Assembly (NCBI RefSeq): GCF_000422685.1
Contig: NZ_KE383904.1
Location: 10,257 to 74,256 of the forward strand
Length of the DNA stretch: 64,000 nt
Direction of reading: 5' to 3'
Source: Flavobacterium gelidilacus DSM 15343
GTDB lineage: Bacteria > Bacteroidota > Bacteroidia > Flavobacteriales > Flavobacteriaceae
Shown here: piece after piece, positions 1 through 9,586 of the stretch
How the letters are laid out: each line of letters opens with the position of its first letter
How positions within the stretch are numbered: the stretch's first letter is position 1
Notes under the pieces: model-generated
What the model saw: only the letters and a program-made list of their open reading frames with translations
Database searches by the model: none
Told to the model about the DNA's origin: nothing
Translations under genes and position numbers: made by a program

Positions 1-20
1 TTCGAACCCCTCATCGCCCA
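1..20 (+). tRNA. tRNA 3' end (partial)
   Basis: The window opens inside a tRNA gene. Bases 1-7 (TTCGAAC) fit the T loop, 8-12 (CCCTC) the 3' half of the T stem, 13-19 (ATCGCCC) the 3' strand of the acceptor stem, and A20 the discriminator base. The 5' acceptor strand would then read GGGCGAT. The anticodon lies outside the window, so the amino acid is not assigned. CCA is not encoded after A20. A strong terminator follows directly. Confidence 0.75.
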
Positions 21-21
21 C

Positions 22-54
22 AAAAAACTTCAACAGAAATGTTGGAGTTTTTTT
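22..54 (+). terminator. Rho-independent terminator after the tRNA
   Basis: A stem of about 14 bp (22-35 with 40-53, one G-T pair) closes on a GAAA tetraloop at 36-39. The 3' arm ends in a run of T. It directly follows the tRNA end and should stop its transcript. Confidence 0.8.
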
Positions 55-144
55 ATTTAATACAATTAAGTGAATTGTGCTTCAATCTTAAAATTAAGGT
101 CTTATTAATTTTATAATGTTTAATTTTGTAGAAAATTAAATGCA

Positions 145-2508
145 ATGCCTTTAGAATATCAAAACGCTAGTCCTTTCAAAACATTAATATCTTTTCATAA
201 GCTTATAGAAAGTTTAGAAGAGATTGCTATGTCAAATGTTGATTATCGTTCAAATTATGCTAAAAGCCTATTAAAAGAGATTGAGGATAAACCTGAATTT
301 AGAACTGGAATTGAAGATTTATCCATAGTTAAAGAGAACGAAGAATTAATAAAATATTTATTAGCAGATTTGTTCCCTACAGCTTTGACTCATAATGAAA
401 TAAAAGTTGCAACTATTCCTTTTAAGAAATTTACGTTTAATTATTCTGAACGTTATCGCAAAATTTTAACCGATGTCGGTTATTCTTTAGATATTAATAT
501 CAGTGACTTTGATGACCATCAATTTTATGTACTCAATTGTTGTTTAATTTTGAATATGATTTTTAAACAAAAAATTGAATTCACAAGTCCGATCTTTTTT
601 GATATTCCTGATAGTAATGGAATTATAAGACATTATAGAATTTTATATAATGCTGACTTCGTAGAAATTTTACCTACAGAAAATTCAATAAATTTATCAG
701 AAGAAGAAATTAAGTTATTAATTGATAATTATGATAATTTAGACTTATGGAAAAAATATTTTCCTGAACAATCTTGGATCTTAAAAGGTTTTGTCATTGC
801 TACTTTAATAGATGTTACTACAGAAAATGCCATTTCAAAATTAAAAACAAACCTTTTACAAACAGGTTATAAATCAAAAGAAGAAGGGGAAACTGTAGAA
901 GAAATATTTAGATCAATATTTAGGGTTCCTGATTTAAAAATTGGATTTACTTCTTTTGATAAAGAAGAAAAATCTTTTGTAAAGCCGCCTTTTAATGACA
1001 ATACTTTTACAAGTTTTTTATTGAATAAAGAAGAACAAGAGCCTTGTATGGGAATACTTTGTAATTACACATATGAATCATTAATTGAACATTCTAAGCC
1101 TTTAATTTTTTCAAACGTTGAATTATATAAGGAAAATACTAGTTTAAGTTTATTGGCCAATAAGTTCCTTTCTCAAGGAGTTAAAAGCTGTGTGCTTGCA
1201 CCAATTGTTAAGGGAAATAACCTATTAGGTATTATGGAAATTGTTTCTGCAACTACTGGAACTCTTAATTCTATTAATGCAAATAAATTAGATTTAGTGC
1301 TTCCTTTTATTTCAGATGCAATAGATCGATCTTACAGTGATTTAAAAAATTTAGAAGAAGCAATCATTCAGAAAGAATATACAGCTATTCATTCAAGCGT
1401 TTATTGGAAATTTAAACATGAAGTCAAAAACTATATTGATTCGATGAATCAGTCTAAAGAGTATATTTTCAAAGAAATTAGCTTTAAAAATGTCTATCCT
1501 TTATACGGTCAAATCGATATCAAAGGATCTTCTGATAAAAGAAATGAAACTGTAAAGAAAGATTTAGTTACACAGCTAGAAACATTAATCACAATTTTTA
1601 ATAAGATTAAAGCATCTAGTAGTTTACTTGTTTTTGGTCAACTTGAATTTGAATTAAAAGAATCTTTAGACGAATTAAGTTTACCATTAAAAGCAGATAC
1701 GGAGCAACAAGTTCAGCGTTATATAGAATCGGAAATTCATCCAGTTTTAAAAGCAAATCAAGATACCATTTCAGTAAAAGATTTAATTGAAAAGTATTTT
1801 CAAAGTTTAGATCCAAAAACCGGAATGTTTTATAAACATCGAAAAGATTTTGATTACACATTAACCATTATCAATAAAAAAATGGCCTCAATTATTGATG
1901 AAAAACAAATTGAAGCTCAAAATATATTTCCACATTATTACGAAAGATTTAAAACGGACGGTGTTGAACACAATCTTTATATTGGTCAATCGATTGCGCC
2001 AAATTTAGCATTTGATAAAATATTTATTAGCAATTTAAGGTTGTGGCAATTGCAAACTTTATGTGAAATGGAGTTAGAACATCATCGTATAAAAGATACT
2101 TTACCTTATTCGCTTGAAGTAACATCCTTAATTTTAGTTTTTAGTTCTCCTTTGTCCATAAGATTTAGAATGGACGAAAAACGTTTTGATGTTGATGGTT
2201 CTTATAATGCAAGATATGAAGTCATAAAAAAACGAATCGACAAAGCATTTATTCTGGGAACAAGTGAGCGAATAACACAACAAGAAAAAATTACAATTGT
2301 TTATTCTAACAATCAAGAAGAGAAAGAATATTTGAATTACATTAAATATTTACAACATATAAATCTTCTAGAAGAAGCCGTTGAGCAATTTGAAGTTGAA
2401 GAATTACAAGGTGTTTCAGGTCTAAAAGCAATTCGTGTAAAAGTACTTAATACTACTGTTTCAGAAAAAAAATATTCTTACCAAGAACTTTTAGAAGAAT
2501 TAAACTAA
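145..2508 (+). CDS. GAF domain-containing protein, function unknown
   Basis: A 787-residue soluble protein with no signal peptide or membrane segment. Residues of about 215-395 look like a GAF-type sensor domain: a stretch resembling a ligand pocket is followed by the strand GVKSCVLAPIVKGNNLLGIM and a helix before residue 400. The rest is mostly helical and matches no family I can name. The ATG at 145 is preferred because the ATG at 140 reaches a stop after four codons. TAATTTTG at 121-128 fits the -7 consensus TAnnTTTG, but no -33 element lies at the right distance. The 3' end overlaps the convergent HD gene by 9 bp. A cytosolic ligand-sensing role is inference from the GAF assignment alone. 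Confidence 0.75.
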   Translation: MPLEYQNASPFKTLISFHKLIESLEEIAMSNVDYRSNYAKSLLKEIEDKPEFRTGIEDLSIVKENEELIKYLLADLFPTALTHNEIKVATIPFKKFTFNYSERYRKILTDVGYSLDINISDFDDHQFYVLNCCLILNMIFKQKIEFTSPIFFDIPDSNGIIRHYRILYNADFVEILPTENSINLSEEEIKLLIDNYDNLDLWKKYFPEQSWILKGFVIATLIDVTTENAISKLKTNLLQTGYKSKEEGETVEEIFRSIFRVPDLKIGFTSFDKEEKSFVKPPFNDNTFTSFLLNKEEQEPCMGILCNYTYESLIEHSKPLIFSNVELYKENTSLSLLANKFLSQGVKSCVLAPIVKGNNLLGIMEIVSATTGTLNSINANKLDLVLPFISDAIDRSYSDLKNLEEAIIQKEYTAIHSSVYWKFKHEVKNYIDSMNQSKEYIFKEISFKNVYPLYGQIDIKGSSDKRNETVKKDLVTQLETLITIFNKIKASSSLLVFGQLEFELKESLDELSLPLKADTEQQVQRYIESEIHPVLKANQDTISVKDLIEKYFQSLDPKTGMFYKHRKDFDYTLTIINKKMASIIDEKQIEAQNIFPHYYERFKTDGVEHNLYIGQSIAPNLAFDKIFISNLRLWQLQTLCEMELEHHRIKDTLPYSLEVTSLILVFSSPLSIRFRMDEKRFDVDGSYNARYEVIKKRIDKAFILGTSERITQQEKITIVYSNNQEEKEYLNYIKYLQHINLLEEAVEQFEVEELQGVSGLKAIRVKVLNTTVSEKKYSYQELLEELN

Positions 2509-3672
2509 AGGTCTGATTTCAAAAGCATATACAAACGCAATTACAGAAACGATAATTCCAATCATAAATATATTGTAAGTTATTCTTAATAATCTATATT
2601 TGCGTTCTAAAACGATTCCCAAAAGATATAAATCTCTAATCATAGCATTGTAAAGATAATTTCTATCGCCCATCATTTCATTTATAGCATCTTCGTATTG
2701 TTCGTAAGGCATTTTGTAGAAATTCCCAAAAAATAATAAATTCACTTTTCGGTCTTTAATGTCTTGAAGGCTATGACTTCCAGTTGTCACTTTAGGACGC
2801 GTTGATAGTATAGCAAAAATGATACTTGTTACACTAAATAGCAATAGAATAAAAGTTGGAATGATCAAATGTTGATTACTTATACTGTCTAATTTAGGAA
2901 TTATCGTAGAAAGCGCAATAGAAATTATAATGGCATTTACAGATAATAATATATTGGCTTTGCTGTCAGCAATTTCACTTAATCGTGTGTGATTGTTAAG
3001 TGTGACTCTAAACATTGTATCAATTCCTCTGTCAGGTTTTATTTCCTTTCTTTTTTTGCCTGAAGTTTCTTTTGATTGATTATTTTCTTCTATTAAAGTT
3101 GCTATTTTTTTTATATTTCTTTCTTTTTTGGGTTTCCACTTAGCTTTTGCAAAAGAAGTATAATATTTATGTTTTTGTGTTAACATAGTATAATTTTCAA
3201 TTGCCCACTCTTCATCTGTAAAAGACTTGTTGCAGGTTTTTTTCCATTCTAAGCGTAGCTTTTCACAAGTTTCAAGATAGTTTTTCTTAGAAAAATGATG
3301 GTAATCTGCATCGCGCATTATTTGTTCAAGTTTTGTTACAGGAACATAATTAAAAACCGTTGCGTTTATCAATTTTTTTACAGAACCAATGTAATTTTGA
3401 TCAATATTATTTTGTTTTAGAAAATTTTCAGCAATTTGACAGCTAATTCCTTCATGATTTGCAGTGCTTTCAACATAACCTGTATCATGAAACCAAGAAG
3501 AAATAACTAATTTTTCTTTATCTTCGTCGGATATTTGATAATAATCAGCCATTTCTATCACAGCTTGAATCACTTCATTAGTATGATCAAAATTATGATA
3601 GGTAAAATCAGAGGAAAGTTTTTCATTAAATAATTCCTCTACAAATTTTTCTGCTTTTATTATTAAACTCAT
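2500..3672 (-). CDS. HD phosphohydrolase fused to a Pycsar-type (PycTM, DUF5706-like) membrane domain
   Basis: 390 residues in two parts. Residues 1-180 are an HD-superfamily metal phosphohydrolase: H26/H30 in YHNFDH, the HD pair in WFHDTGY (62-63) and a later Asp in MRDADYHHF are all present, so the metal site looks intact. After a Lys-rich linker (about 180-212), the C-terminal half has the helix TLNNHTRLSEIADSKANI leading into two membrane segments (about 240-290), a cytoplasmic stretch and a last membrane helix near 365-385. This is the organisation of the PycTM effector of Pycsar anti-phage systems. No uridylate or cytidylate cyclase gene lies beside it. It is divergent from the metallophosphoesterase gene with only 31 bp between them. 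Substrate and role are unknown: housekeeping nucleotide signalling and defence are both possible. Confidence 0.8.
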   Translation of the reverse strand: MSLIIKAEKFVEELFNEKLSSDFTYHNFDHTNEVIQAVIEMADYYQISDEDKEKLVISSWFHDTGYVESTANHEGISCQIAENFLKQNNIDQNYIGSVKKLINATVFNYVPVTKLEQIMRDADYHHFSKKNYLETCEKLRLEWKKTCNKSFTDEEWAIENYTMLTQKHKYYTSFAKAKWKPKKERNIKKIATLIEENNQSKETSGKKRKEIKPDRGIDTMFRVTLNNHTRLSEIADSKANILLSVNAIIISIALSTIIPKLDSISNQHLIIPTFILLLFSVTSIIFAILSTRPKVTTGSHSLQDIKDRKVNLLFFGNFYKMPYEQYEDAINEMMGDRNYLYNAMIRDLYLLGIVLERKYRLLRITYNIFMIGIIVSVIAFVYAFEIRPLV

Positions 3673-3703
3673 TGGATTGTTATTAAGCTACTAATTTAGG
3701 AAA

Positions 3704-6700
3704 ATGTTTTTATTTAACGCTAAAGGTATAGGTTTTCGTGTCAATTTAATAGGGATTTGTTTTCTATTGCTATTAAATTCTTGTGCTACAACAAATTTAC
3801 AAATTAATAAAGATAAAATATCCCAAAATAACATTGTCGAAGATAGCTCTGCTGTAGCTTATACATTTTATTTAATGGGCGATGCAGGAAATACAGCTAT
3901 AGATAGTACAACAATTGCTTTAAAAAACTTAACAAATAGATTAGATTCTCAAGATAAAAATGCAACGGTTTTGTTTCTAGGAGATAATATTTATCCAAAA
4001 GGATTACCTGAAAAAAACACAAAAGAAAGAGCTTTAGCAGAACATCATTTAAACGTGCAAATGGATGTTGTAAAAAAAATAAAAGGAAAAACCATCTTTT
4101 TGCCAGGAAATCACGATTGGTATAACGATGGTGTAAAAGGGTTAAAGCGTCAACAAGAATATGTTGAAGATGCTTTAGGAAAAAAAGCTTTTCTTCCAAA
4201 AGATGGTTGTCCAATTGAAACTATAAAATATGGTGATGATGTAGTTTTGATTTTGGTAGATTCACAATGGTACATTACAAATTGGGATGATAATCCAACA
4301 ATTAATGACGATTGCGATATAAAAACTAGAGCTCAATTTTTAGATGAATTTAGAAATGAAATTAAAAAAGCTAGAGGAAAAACGACAATAGTTGCGGTGC
4401 ATCATCCAATGTTTACAAATGGTTCTCATGGTGGAAGATATTCCTTTAAAAGTTATTTTCAACCTTTTCCAGTATTAGGAATTTTAAAAAATATACTAAG
4501 AAAAACTACAGGTGTTAGCAATGCAGATTTGCAAAACGTGCATTATAATGATTTAAAGAAAAATCTTGTAGCTGCTTCACAATTTAATGATAAAGTAATT
4601 TTTGTTTCAGGCCACGAACATAATTTACAATATTTAATTCAGGATAATTTACCACAAATAGTTAGCGGTTCTGGTTCAAAAACAAGTCCAGTTAAAAATG
4701 TAGGATCAGGAATTTATGCTCATGCGGCAAATGGTTTTGCGGTTTTAGAAGTCCATAAAAATGGTTCGTCAAACGTTAAATTTATCAATGCAATAATAGA
4801 TTCAATTGAATTTAAAACGGCTATTTATAGTGCGGATAAAGTAAAGCTAAAACCTGTTTTTGAACCGATTGAAAAAGATTCAGTAAAAGCTTCAATCTAT
4901 TCTAAAGAAGAAACGACAAAAAATAAATTTTACACCTTTTTATGGGGAGAACGTTATAGAAAGCATTTTAGTCAAGAAGTAACTGCAAAAACGGTTGATC
5001 TAGATACGCTTTTTGGTGGATTAAAACCCATCAGAAAAGGTGGCGGAACGCAATCAAAATCGCTTAGACTCGAAGCAAAAGATGGTAGGCAATACGTAAT
5101 TCGTGCCCTAAAAAAACAAGCTTCTCAATATATACAAGCGGCAGTTTTTAAAGATCAATATGTTGAACGTCAATTTGAAAATACTGTTTCAGAAGAATTG
5201 GTTCAGGATGTTTTTACAGGTTCTTATCCTTATGCTGGTTTAACAATTGGAGTGCTTTCTGACGCTATTGCTATCAGTCATTTAAATGCTAAGTTATATT
5301 ACATTCCAAAACAAAAAGCATTAAAAGAGTTTAATGATGAATTTGGCGATGAATTATATCTTTTTGAAGAACATGCTTCGGAAGGTCATATGAATTTAGG
5401 CGGAAAAAATTTCACTGGGGAAATTATAAGTACTTATGATGTTTTTAAAGAAATTCAATCGGATGAGTCTAAAGTTATTGATGAAAAAGAATACATTAGA
5501 GCAAGACTATTTGATATGTTAATTGGCGATTGGGATAGGCATCAAGATCAATGGAGATGGCTAGAATATAAAGAAATTGGAAAAACTATTTACAAACCTT
5601 TACCAAGAGATAGAGATCAATCTTTTTCAATTATGTCTGATGGATTTGTACTTGGTGCTACAGTTAAATTAATTCCAATGGCTAAATTACTTCGTAAATA
5701 TGATAGTGATTTAAAAGATGTTAGAGGATTTAATATAGAGCCTTTTCCTTTGGATATGGCATTTATTAATCAATCGGATAAGTCAATTTGGGATGAACAG
5801 GTAGCTATTATTCAAAATGGAATTACAGATGAAATTATAGATAGAGCTTTTAATCAAGTTCCGAATGAAGTTAAAGACGAAAAAACTAAATTAATTAAAG
5901 AATTATTAAAAGAACGTAGGGATAATTTACAAGCTATAGCTGACAGATATTTTAAATTAGTAAATCGTTTTGCAGTTTTAACAGCAACCAATAAAGATGA
6001 TTATATTAAAATTAATTGTCTAGAAAATGGAAATATTGAAGTGACTTTCTTAAGAAAAAAAGACAAAACTTATAAAGATATTTTTCATAAACGAACCTAT
6101 GATCACAATCAAACCAAAGAGATTTGGATTTATGGTTTAGATGATGACGATACTTTTGAGGTTTTTGGAGAAAGTTCTAAAATTAAAATAAGACTAATTG
6201 GAGGACAAAACAACGATAATTATATAGTAGAAAGTGGTAAAAATATTATTATTTATGACTATAAATCTAAAAAAAATGACATTAGTAAAGCTAAAAAAGC
6301 CACGTTAAATTTGCAAGATGACTATTCAATTAACGTGTATGATTATAAAAAAATAAAAAACAATACAAACAGAATAATTCCAGTTATTGGATACAATCCT
6401 GATGATGGTTTTAAGATTGGAATTTCAGATTTATATACCAAATATGGTTTTGAACGTAATCCGTTTTCGAGTCAACATCAAATAAAAGGCGCTTATTATT
6501 TTGCTACAAATGGTTTTGAAATTGCTTATCGTTTTGAAGTTGCAAATGTGATTGGAAATATGAATTTTGAATTTCTTTCATCATTACAAAGTCCTAATTT
6601 TACGCAAAATTTCTTTGGTTATGGTAACGAGACTTTAAACGAAAACGATGATGATAATTTGAATTTTAATCGAATTAAAGTTAGAAAATTTACGATCAAT

Positions 6701-7405
6701 CCTTCTTTAAAATGGAGAAGCCGTTCAGGAAGTAAGGCTTATTTGCAATTCAATTATGAATCTATTGAAGTAAACAATACATCCGGAAGATTTGTTGAGA
6801 ACAACATTCAATTACCAACTTATATTTTTAATGAAGTTCAGTTTATTGGAGCAGAAGCAAATTATGAATTTGAGAATACAGACAGCAAAGCCTATCCTAC
6901 AAATGGAATTAAAACTTCAATGACTTTAGGGTATAAATCTAATTTGGATATAAAGAACAGAGCTTATGCTTATTTTATTCCTGAAGTTAGTTTTACTCAA
7001 AAATTTGATCCAGCAGGAAATTTAGTTTTAGCTACTCTTTTTAAAAGTCAAATGAATTTTGGTGATGATTTTGAATTTTATCAAGGAGCTTCAATTGGTG
7101 GAGTAGATGGACTTCGTGGTTTTAGAAACCAACGTTTTCTAGGAAATCAGTCATTTTATAATAATACAGATTTACGGTATAGCTTTAGTTCACAAAAAAC
7201 AAGAGTAATTCCTCTAAGACTTGGTGTTTATGGCGCATTTGATTACGGTAGAGTTTGGTTAAATGGAGAAGATTCAAATAAATGGAACAATTCTTATGGT
7301 GGCGGATTTTTCTTGAATGGAGTTGAATTGTTGACAGCTAATCTAGGAGTTTTTAATTCTTCAGATGGAGTTAGAGTAGCTTTTAAATTAGGATTTGGTT
7401 TTTAA
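3704..7405 (+). CDS. Lipoprotein metallophosphoesterase with kinase-like middle and outer-membrane beta-barrel
   Basis: A 1233-residue envelope protein. The N-terminus is a lipoprotein signal (LLLLNSCATT, lipid Cys near residue 28). Residues of about 50-370 are a calcineurin-like phosphoesterase with all its metal motifs: GDAGN, GDNIYP, GNHDW, HHPMF and GHEHN. Residues of about 430-760 contain ARLFDMLIGDWDRHQDQW followed by PLPRDRDQSF, reminiscent of the catalytic Asp/Asn region of HipA/Fam20/CotH-type atypical kinases. From about residue 880 to the end it is rich in aromatic beta strands and includes GGVDGLRGFRNQRF, a hallmark of Omp85/BamA-type barrels, with a terminal aromatic residue. The protein is therefore probably outer-membrane anchored with the enzyme domain in the periplasm or outside. 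The 3' end overlaps the next, convergent gene by 18 bp. Substrate unknown. Confidence 0.8.
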   Translation: MFLFNAKGIGFRVNLIGICFLLLLNSCATTNLQINKDKISQNNIVEDSSAVAYTFYLMGDAGNTAIDSTTIALKNLTNRLDSQDKNATVLFLGDNIYPKGLPEKNTKERALAEHHLNVQMDVVKKIKGKTIFLPGNHDWYNDGVKGLKRQQEYVEDALGKKAFLPKDGCPIETIKYGDDVVLILVDSQWYITNWDDNPTINDDCDIKTRAQFLDEFRNEIKKARGKTTIVAVHHPMFTNGSHGGRYSFKSYFQPFPVLGILKNILRKTTGVSNADLQNVHYNDLKKNLVAASQFNDKVIFVSGHEHNLQYLIQDNLPQIVSGSGSKTSPVKNVGSGIYAHAANGFAVLEVHKNGSSNVKFINAIIDSIEFKTAIYSADKVKLKPVFEPIEKDSVKASIYSKEETTKNKFYTFLWGERYRKHFSQEVTAKTVDLDTLFGGLKPIRKGGGTQSKSLRLEAKDGRQYVIRALKKQASQYIQAAVFKDQYVERQFENTVSEELVQDVFTGSYPYAGLTIGVLSDAIAISHLNAKLYYIPKQKALKEFNDEFGDELYLFEEHASEGHMNLGGKNFTGEIISTYDVFKEIQSDESKVIDEKEYIRARLFDMLIGDWDRHQDQWRWLEYKEIGKTIYKPLPRDRDQSFSIMSDGFVLGATVKLIPMAKLLRKYDSDLKDVRGFNIEPFPLDMAFINQSDKSIWDEQVAIIQNGITDEIIDRAFNQVPNEVKDEKTKLIKELLKERRDNLQAIADRYFKLVNRFAVLTATNKDDYIKINCLENGNIEVTFLRKKDKTYKDIFHKRTYDHNQTKEIWIYGLDDDDTFEVFGESSKIKIRLIGGQNNDNYIVESGKNIIIYDYKSKKNDISKAKKATLNLQDDYSINVYDYKKIKNNTNRIIPVIGYNPDDGFKIGISDLYTKYGFERNPFSSQHQIKGAYYFATNGFEIAYRFEVANVIGNMNFEFLSSLQSPNFTQNFFGYGNETLNENDDDNLNFNRIKVRKFTINPSLKWRSRSGSKAYLQFNYESIEVNNTSGRFVENNIQLPTYIFNEVQFIGAEANYEFENTDSKAYPTNGIKTSMTLGYKSNLDIKNRAYAYFIPEVSFTQKFDPAGNLVLATLFKSQMNFGDDFEFYQGASIGGVDGLRGFRNQRFLGNQSFYNNTDLRYSFSSQKTRVIPLRLGVYGAFDYGRVWLNGEDSNKWNNSYGGGFFLNGVELLTANLGVFNSSDGVRVAFKLGFGF

Positions 7406-8272
7406 ATCTTGCAATTTGACTTCGTAAACATTACCATCTTGTTTGCCGTTTCTTTCATCAGCAATTAATAAAGTTGCATCATCTTTAAAGCAAATGGATT
7501 CTTTTTGCGAAACATGATTTAACTCTAATTTTTTTAGAGTGCCATTAGTGAAAGCATCACTTTTAAAATTCTCAAATAGAAAAACAGCATCATGTGTCAG
7601 GAGAACAATTTTTGTTCCATCTGAGCTTATAGCAGCACTTGTTATAGTGCAATTGTGGTCGTTAAGACAAGTTTTAAAACTCGATATTAATTCAGCTTTC
7701 TGTGCTCCTTTTTGATTAGCAATTTTATAAATTAAACAAGTTCCGTCGAAATCTTTACTTCTGTTTTTAGTAAACAGATAAAAATTTCCATTCCATTCAA
7801 AAAATGCTTCACAATCAAATAATAAATCTTTCTTTTTTGGTGGAAATTTAGTTTGCTCAGGATAGGAGAAAGTAGTTTTATCAACTGAAATTATGTCCTT
7901 TTTTAAGTTATTTTTAGCAATGGAATAAATGCATAAATCTTTTCTTTCATTTTCATTATTGCCAAAATCACCAATATATAGATTGCCTTTTATATCTGTC
8001 GTTAAATCTTCCCAATCAATATTTTTAATATTTGACACTTTAGATTCGATTTCAATTTTCCCTTTTTCTGTTAAACCATAAATGATATTTTTGTTTCCTG
8101 CATCTTCAATTACCCAAGTTGAATTGTTTGTAATGGCAATTCCGGAAACTTCTTTTAACGATTTAGGCAATTTATATTTCACCATTAAATCTTCCTTTAA
8201 TGAAGAACCGCAACTCCAAAAAAACAGGAATAAGATCAAAATACTGGTAAAAAAGGTTCTAATTAATTTCAT
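7388..8272 (-). CDS. Predicted beta-propeller-like lipoprotein (SdiA-regulated-like)
   Basis: 294 residues. The start has a lipoprotein signal (hydrophobic run, then FFWSCGSS, Cys near 21). The rest is strand-rich with repeated Asp/Gly turns; VSGIAITNNSTWVIEDAGN and LYIGDFGNNENER resemble SdiA-regulated or YncE-like propeller domains. It is expected on a periplasmic or surface-facing membrane leaflet. The ATG directly abuts the murF stop codon on the same strand, so the two are probably co-transcribed. No enzymatic residues are recognised. Confidence 0.65.
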   Translation of the reverse strand: MKLIRTFFTSILILFLFFWSCGSSLKEDLMVKYKLPKSLKEVSGIAITNNSTWVIEDAGNKNIIYGLTEKGKIEIESKVSNIKNIDWEDLTTDIKGNLYIGDFGNNENERKDLCIYSIAKNNLKKDIISVDKTTFSYPEQTKFPPKKKDLLFDCEAFFEWNGNFYLFTKNRSKDFDGTCLIYKIANQKGAQKAELISSFKTCLNDHNCTITSAAISSDGTKIVLLTHDAVFLFENFKSDAFTNGTLKKLELNHVSQKESICFKDDATLLIADERNGKQDGNVYEVKLQDLKTKS

Positions 8273-9556
8273 TTAAATAAAATCTAAGGTTCTTTCTAAA
8301 GCCATTCCTCGTGAACCTTTAATTAATAGTAAGCTGTTTTTGAAATCTTTTCCTTTTAATGCGTTTGAAAAAGACTCAAAATCTTCAAAAAAGTTAATGT
8401 GATTGCTGTCTTTTTTAGTTTTATAAAAATGTTTTCCAATAAAGTAAACTTCAACTTCTGAATAATTTGAGACTAATTCTACAATTTTTTGATGTTCTTC
8501 AAAACTTTCATCGCCTAATTCAAACATATCACCTAAAATAGCAATTTTTGGATTTTTATCTAATTGAAAAAAGTTGATTAAAGCGGCATTCATACTACTT
8601 GGATTGGCATTGTAAGCATCCATAATAATTTCATTACCGTTTTTTTGAATCATTTGCGAACGATTATTTTCAGGAATGTAATTTTCAATGGCTTCTTTAA
8701 TGGCTAAATCATCAATTTTGAAGTATTTACCAATTGTTATAGCTGCGCTTATGTTGTTTGCATTGTAAATTCCAATAAGATGTGATTGTATAAAAACATC
8801 ATTGTATTTAATATTTACCATCGGATTTGCCTCTACTGATGAAATAAAAACATTCGATTTTTTGTCGTTTTGTGAAAAAGTAAAACGATTCAATCCTAAC
8901 GTTTTTTCTTTTTGGATACTATCATCTAAATTTACAAAAACAGTTTTTTTGTTGTTGTTTAGAAAAGTGTACATTTCGCTTTTGCCTTTTATAACACCTT
9001 CTGTTCCTCCAAAACCTTCTAGATGAGCTTTGCCAAAATTAGAGATGTAGCCGAAATCAGGTTCGGCAATTTCGCATAAGAACTCAATTTCTTTTTGATG
9101 ATTGGCACCCATTTCTATTATGCCAATTTCCGTTTCATTTGTTAATCTTAACAAAGTTAAAGGAACACCAATGTGATTGTTTAGATTTCCTATGGTGGCA
9201 ATTGTTTTGTATTTTTTAGATAAAACTACGTTTATTAGTTCTTTGGTGGTAGTTTTTCCGTTACTTCCTGTCAAACCAATTATAGATAATTTTAGTGCTT
9301 TTCTATGGAAATTTGCTAATTCTTGAAGTGTTTTTAAACTATCATTGACTAAAATTGTTCTATCATCAATATAGAATTCTTTATTGTCTATAATAATATA
9401 TTTAGCACCTTTATTTAAGGCATCTTTAGCAAAAGTATTTGCATCAAAGTTTTCTCCTTTTAATGCAACAAATAATGAATTGTTGTCAATTCTTCTTGTG
9501 TCTGTTGAAACAGATGAGCATTCTAAAAATTTAGAATAAATAGTATTTATTTCCAT
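8273..9556 (-). CDS. murF: UDP-N-acetylmuramoyl-tripeptide--D-alanyl-D-alanine ligase
   Basis: MurF adds D-Ala-D-Ala to the UDP-MurNAc-tripeptide in the cytoplasm, the last soluble precursor step of peptidoglycan synthesis. The Mur-ligase domains appear in order: N-terminal substrate domain (VSTDTRRI, LFVALKGENFDA), ATP-binding domain with P-loop GLTGSNGKTTTK and IEMGANHQKEIE, NFGKAHLEGFGG, then the C-terminal domain with MDAYNANPSSM. Start chosen at the second Met (MEINTIYSKF, 427 aa), which fits MurF N-termini; an ATG five codons upstream at 9571 is possible. The leader holds structured repeat copy A. The following lipoprotein gene abuts its stop. Confidence 0.95.
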   Translation of the reverse strand: MEINTIYSKFLECSSVSTDTRRIDNNSLFVALKGENFDANTFAKDALNKGAKYIIIDNKEFYIDDRTILVNDSLKTLQELANFHRKALKLSIIGLTGSNGKTTTKELINVVLSKKYKTIATIGNLNNHIGVPLTLLRLTNETEIGIIEMGANHQKEIEFLCEIAEPDFGYISNFGKAHLEGFGGTEGVIKGKSEMYTFLNNNKKTVFVNLDDSIQKEKTLGLNRFTFSQNDKKSNVFISSVEANPMVNIKYNDVFIQSHLIGIYNANNISAAITIGKYFKIDDLAIKEAIENYIPENNRSQMIQKNGNEIIMDAYNANPSSMNAALINFFQLDKNPKIAILGDMFELGDESFEEHQKIVELVSNYSEVEVYFIGKHFYKTKKDSNHINFFEDFESFSNALKGKDFKNSLLLIKGSRGMALERTLDFI

Positions 9557-9586
9557 ATATAAGTTGTCCATTGTTTTTTATGGGTA

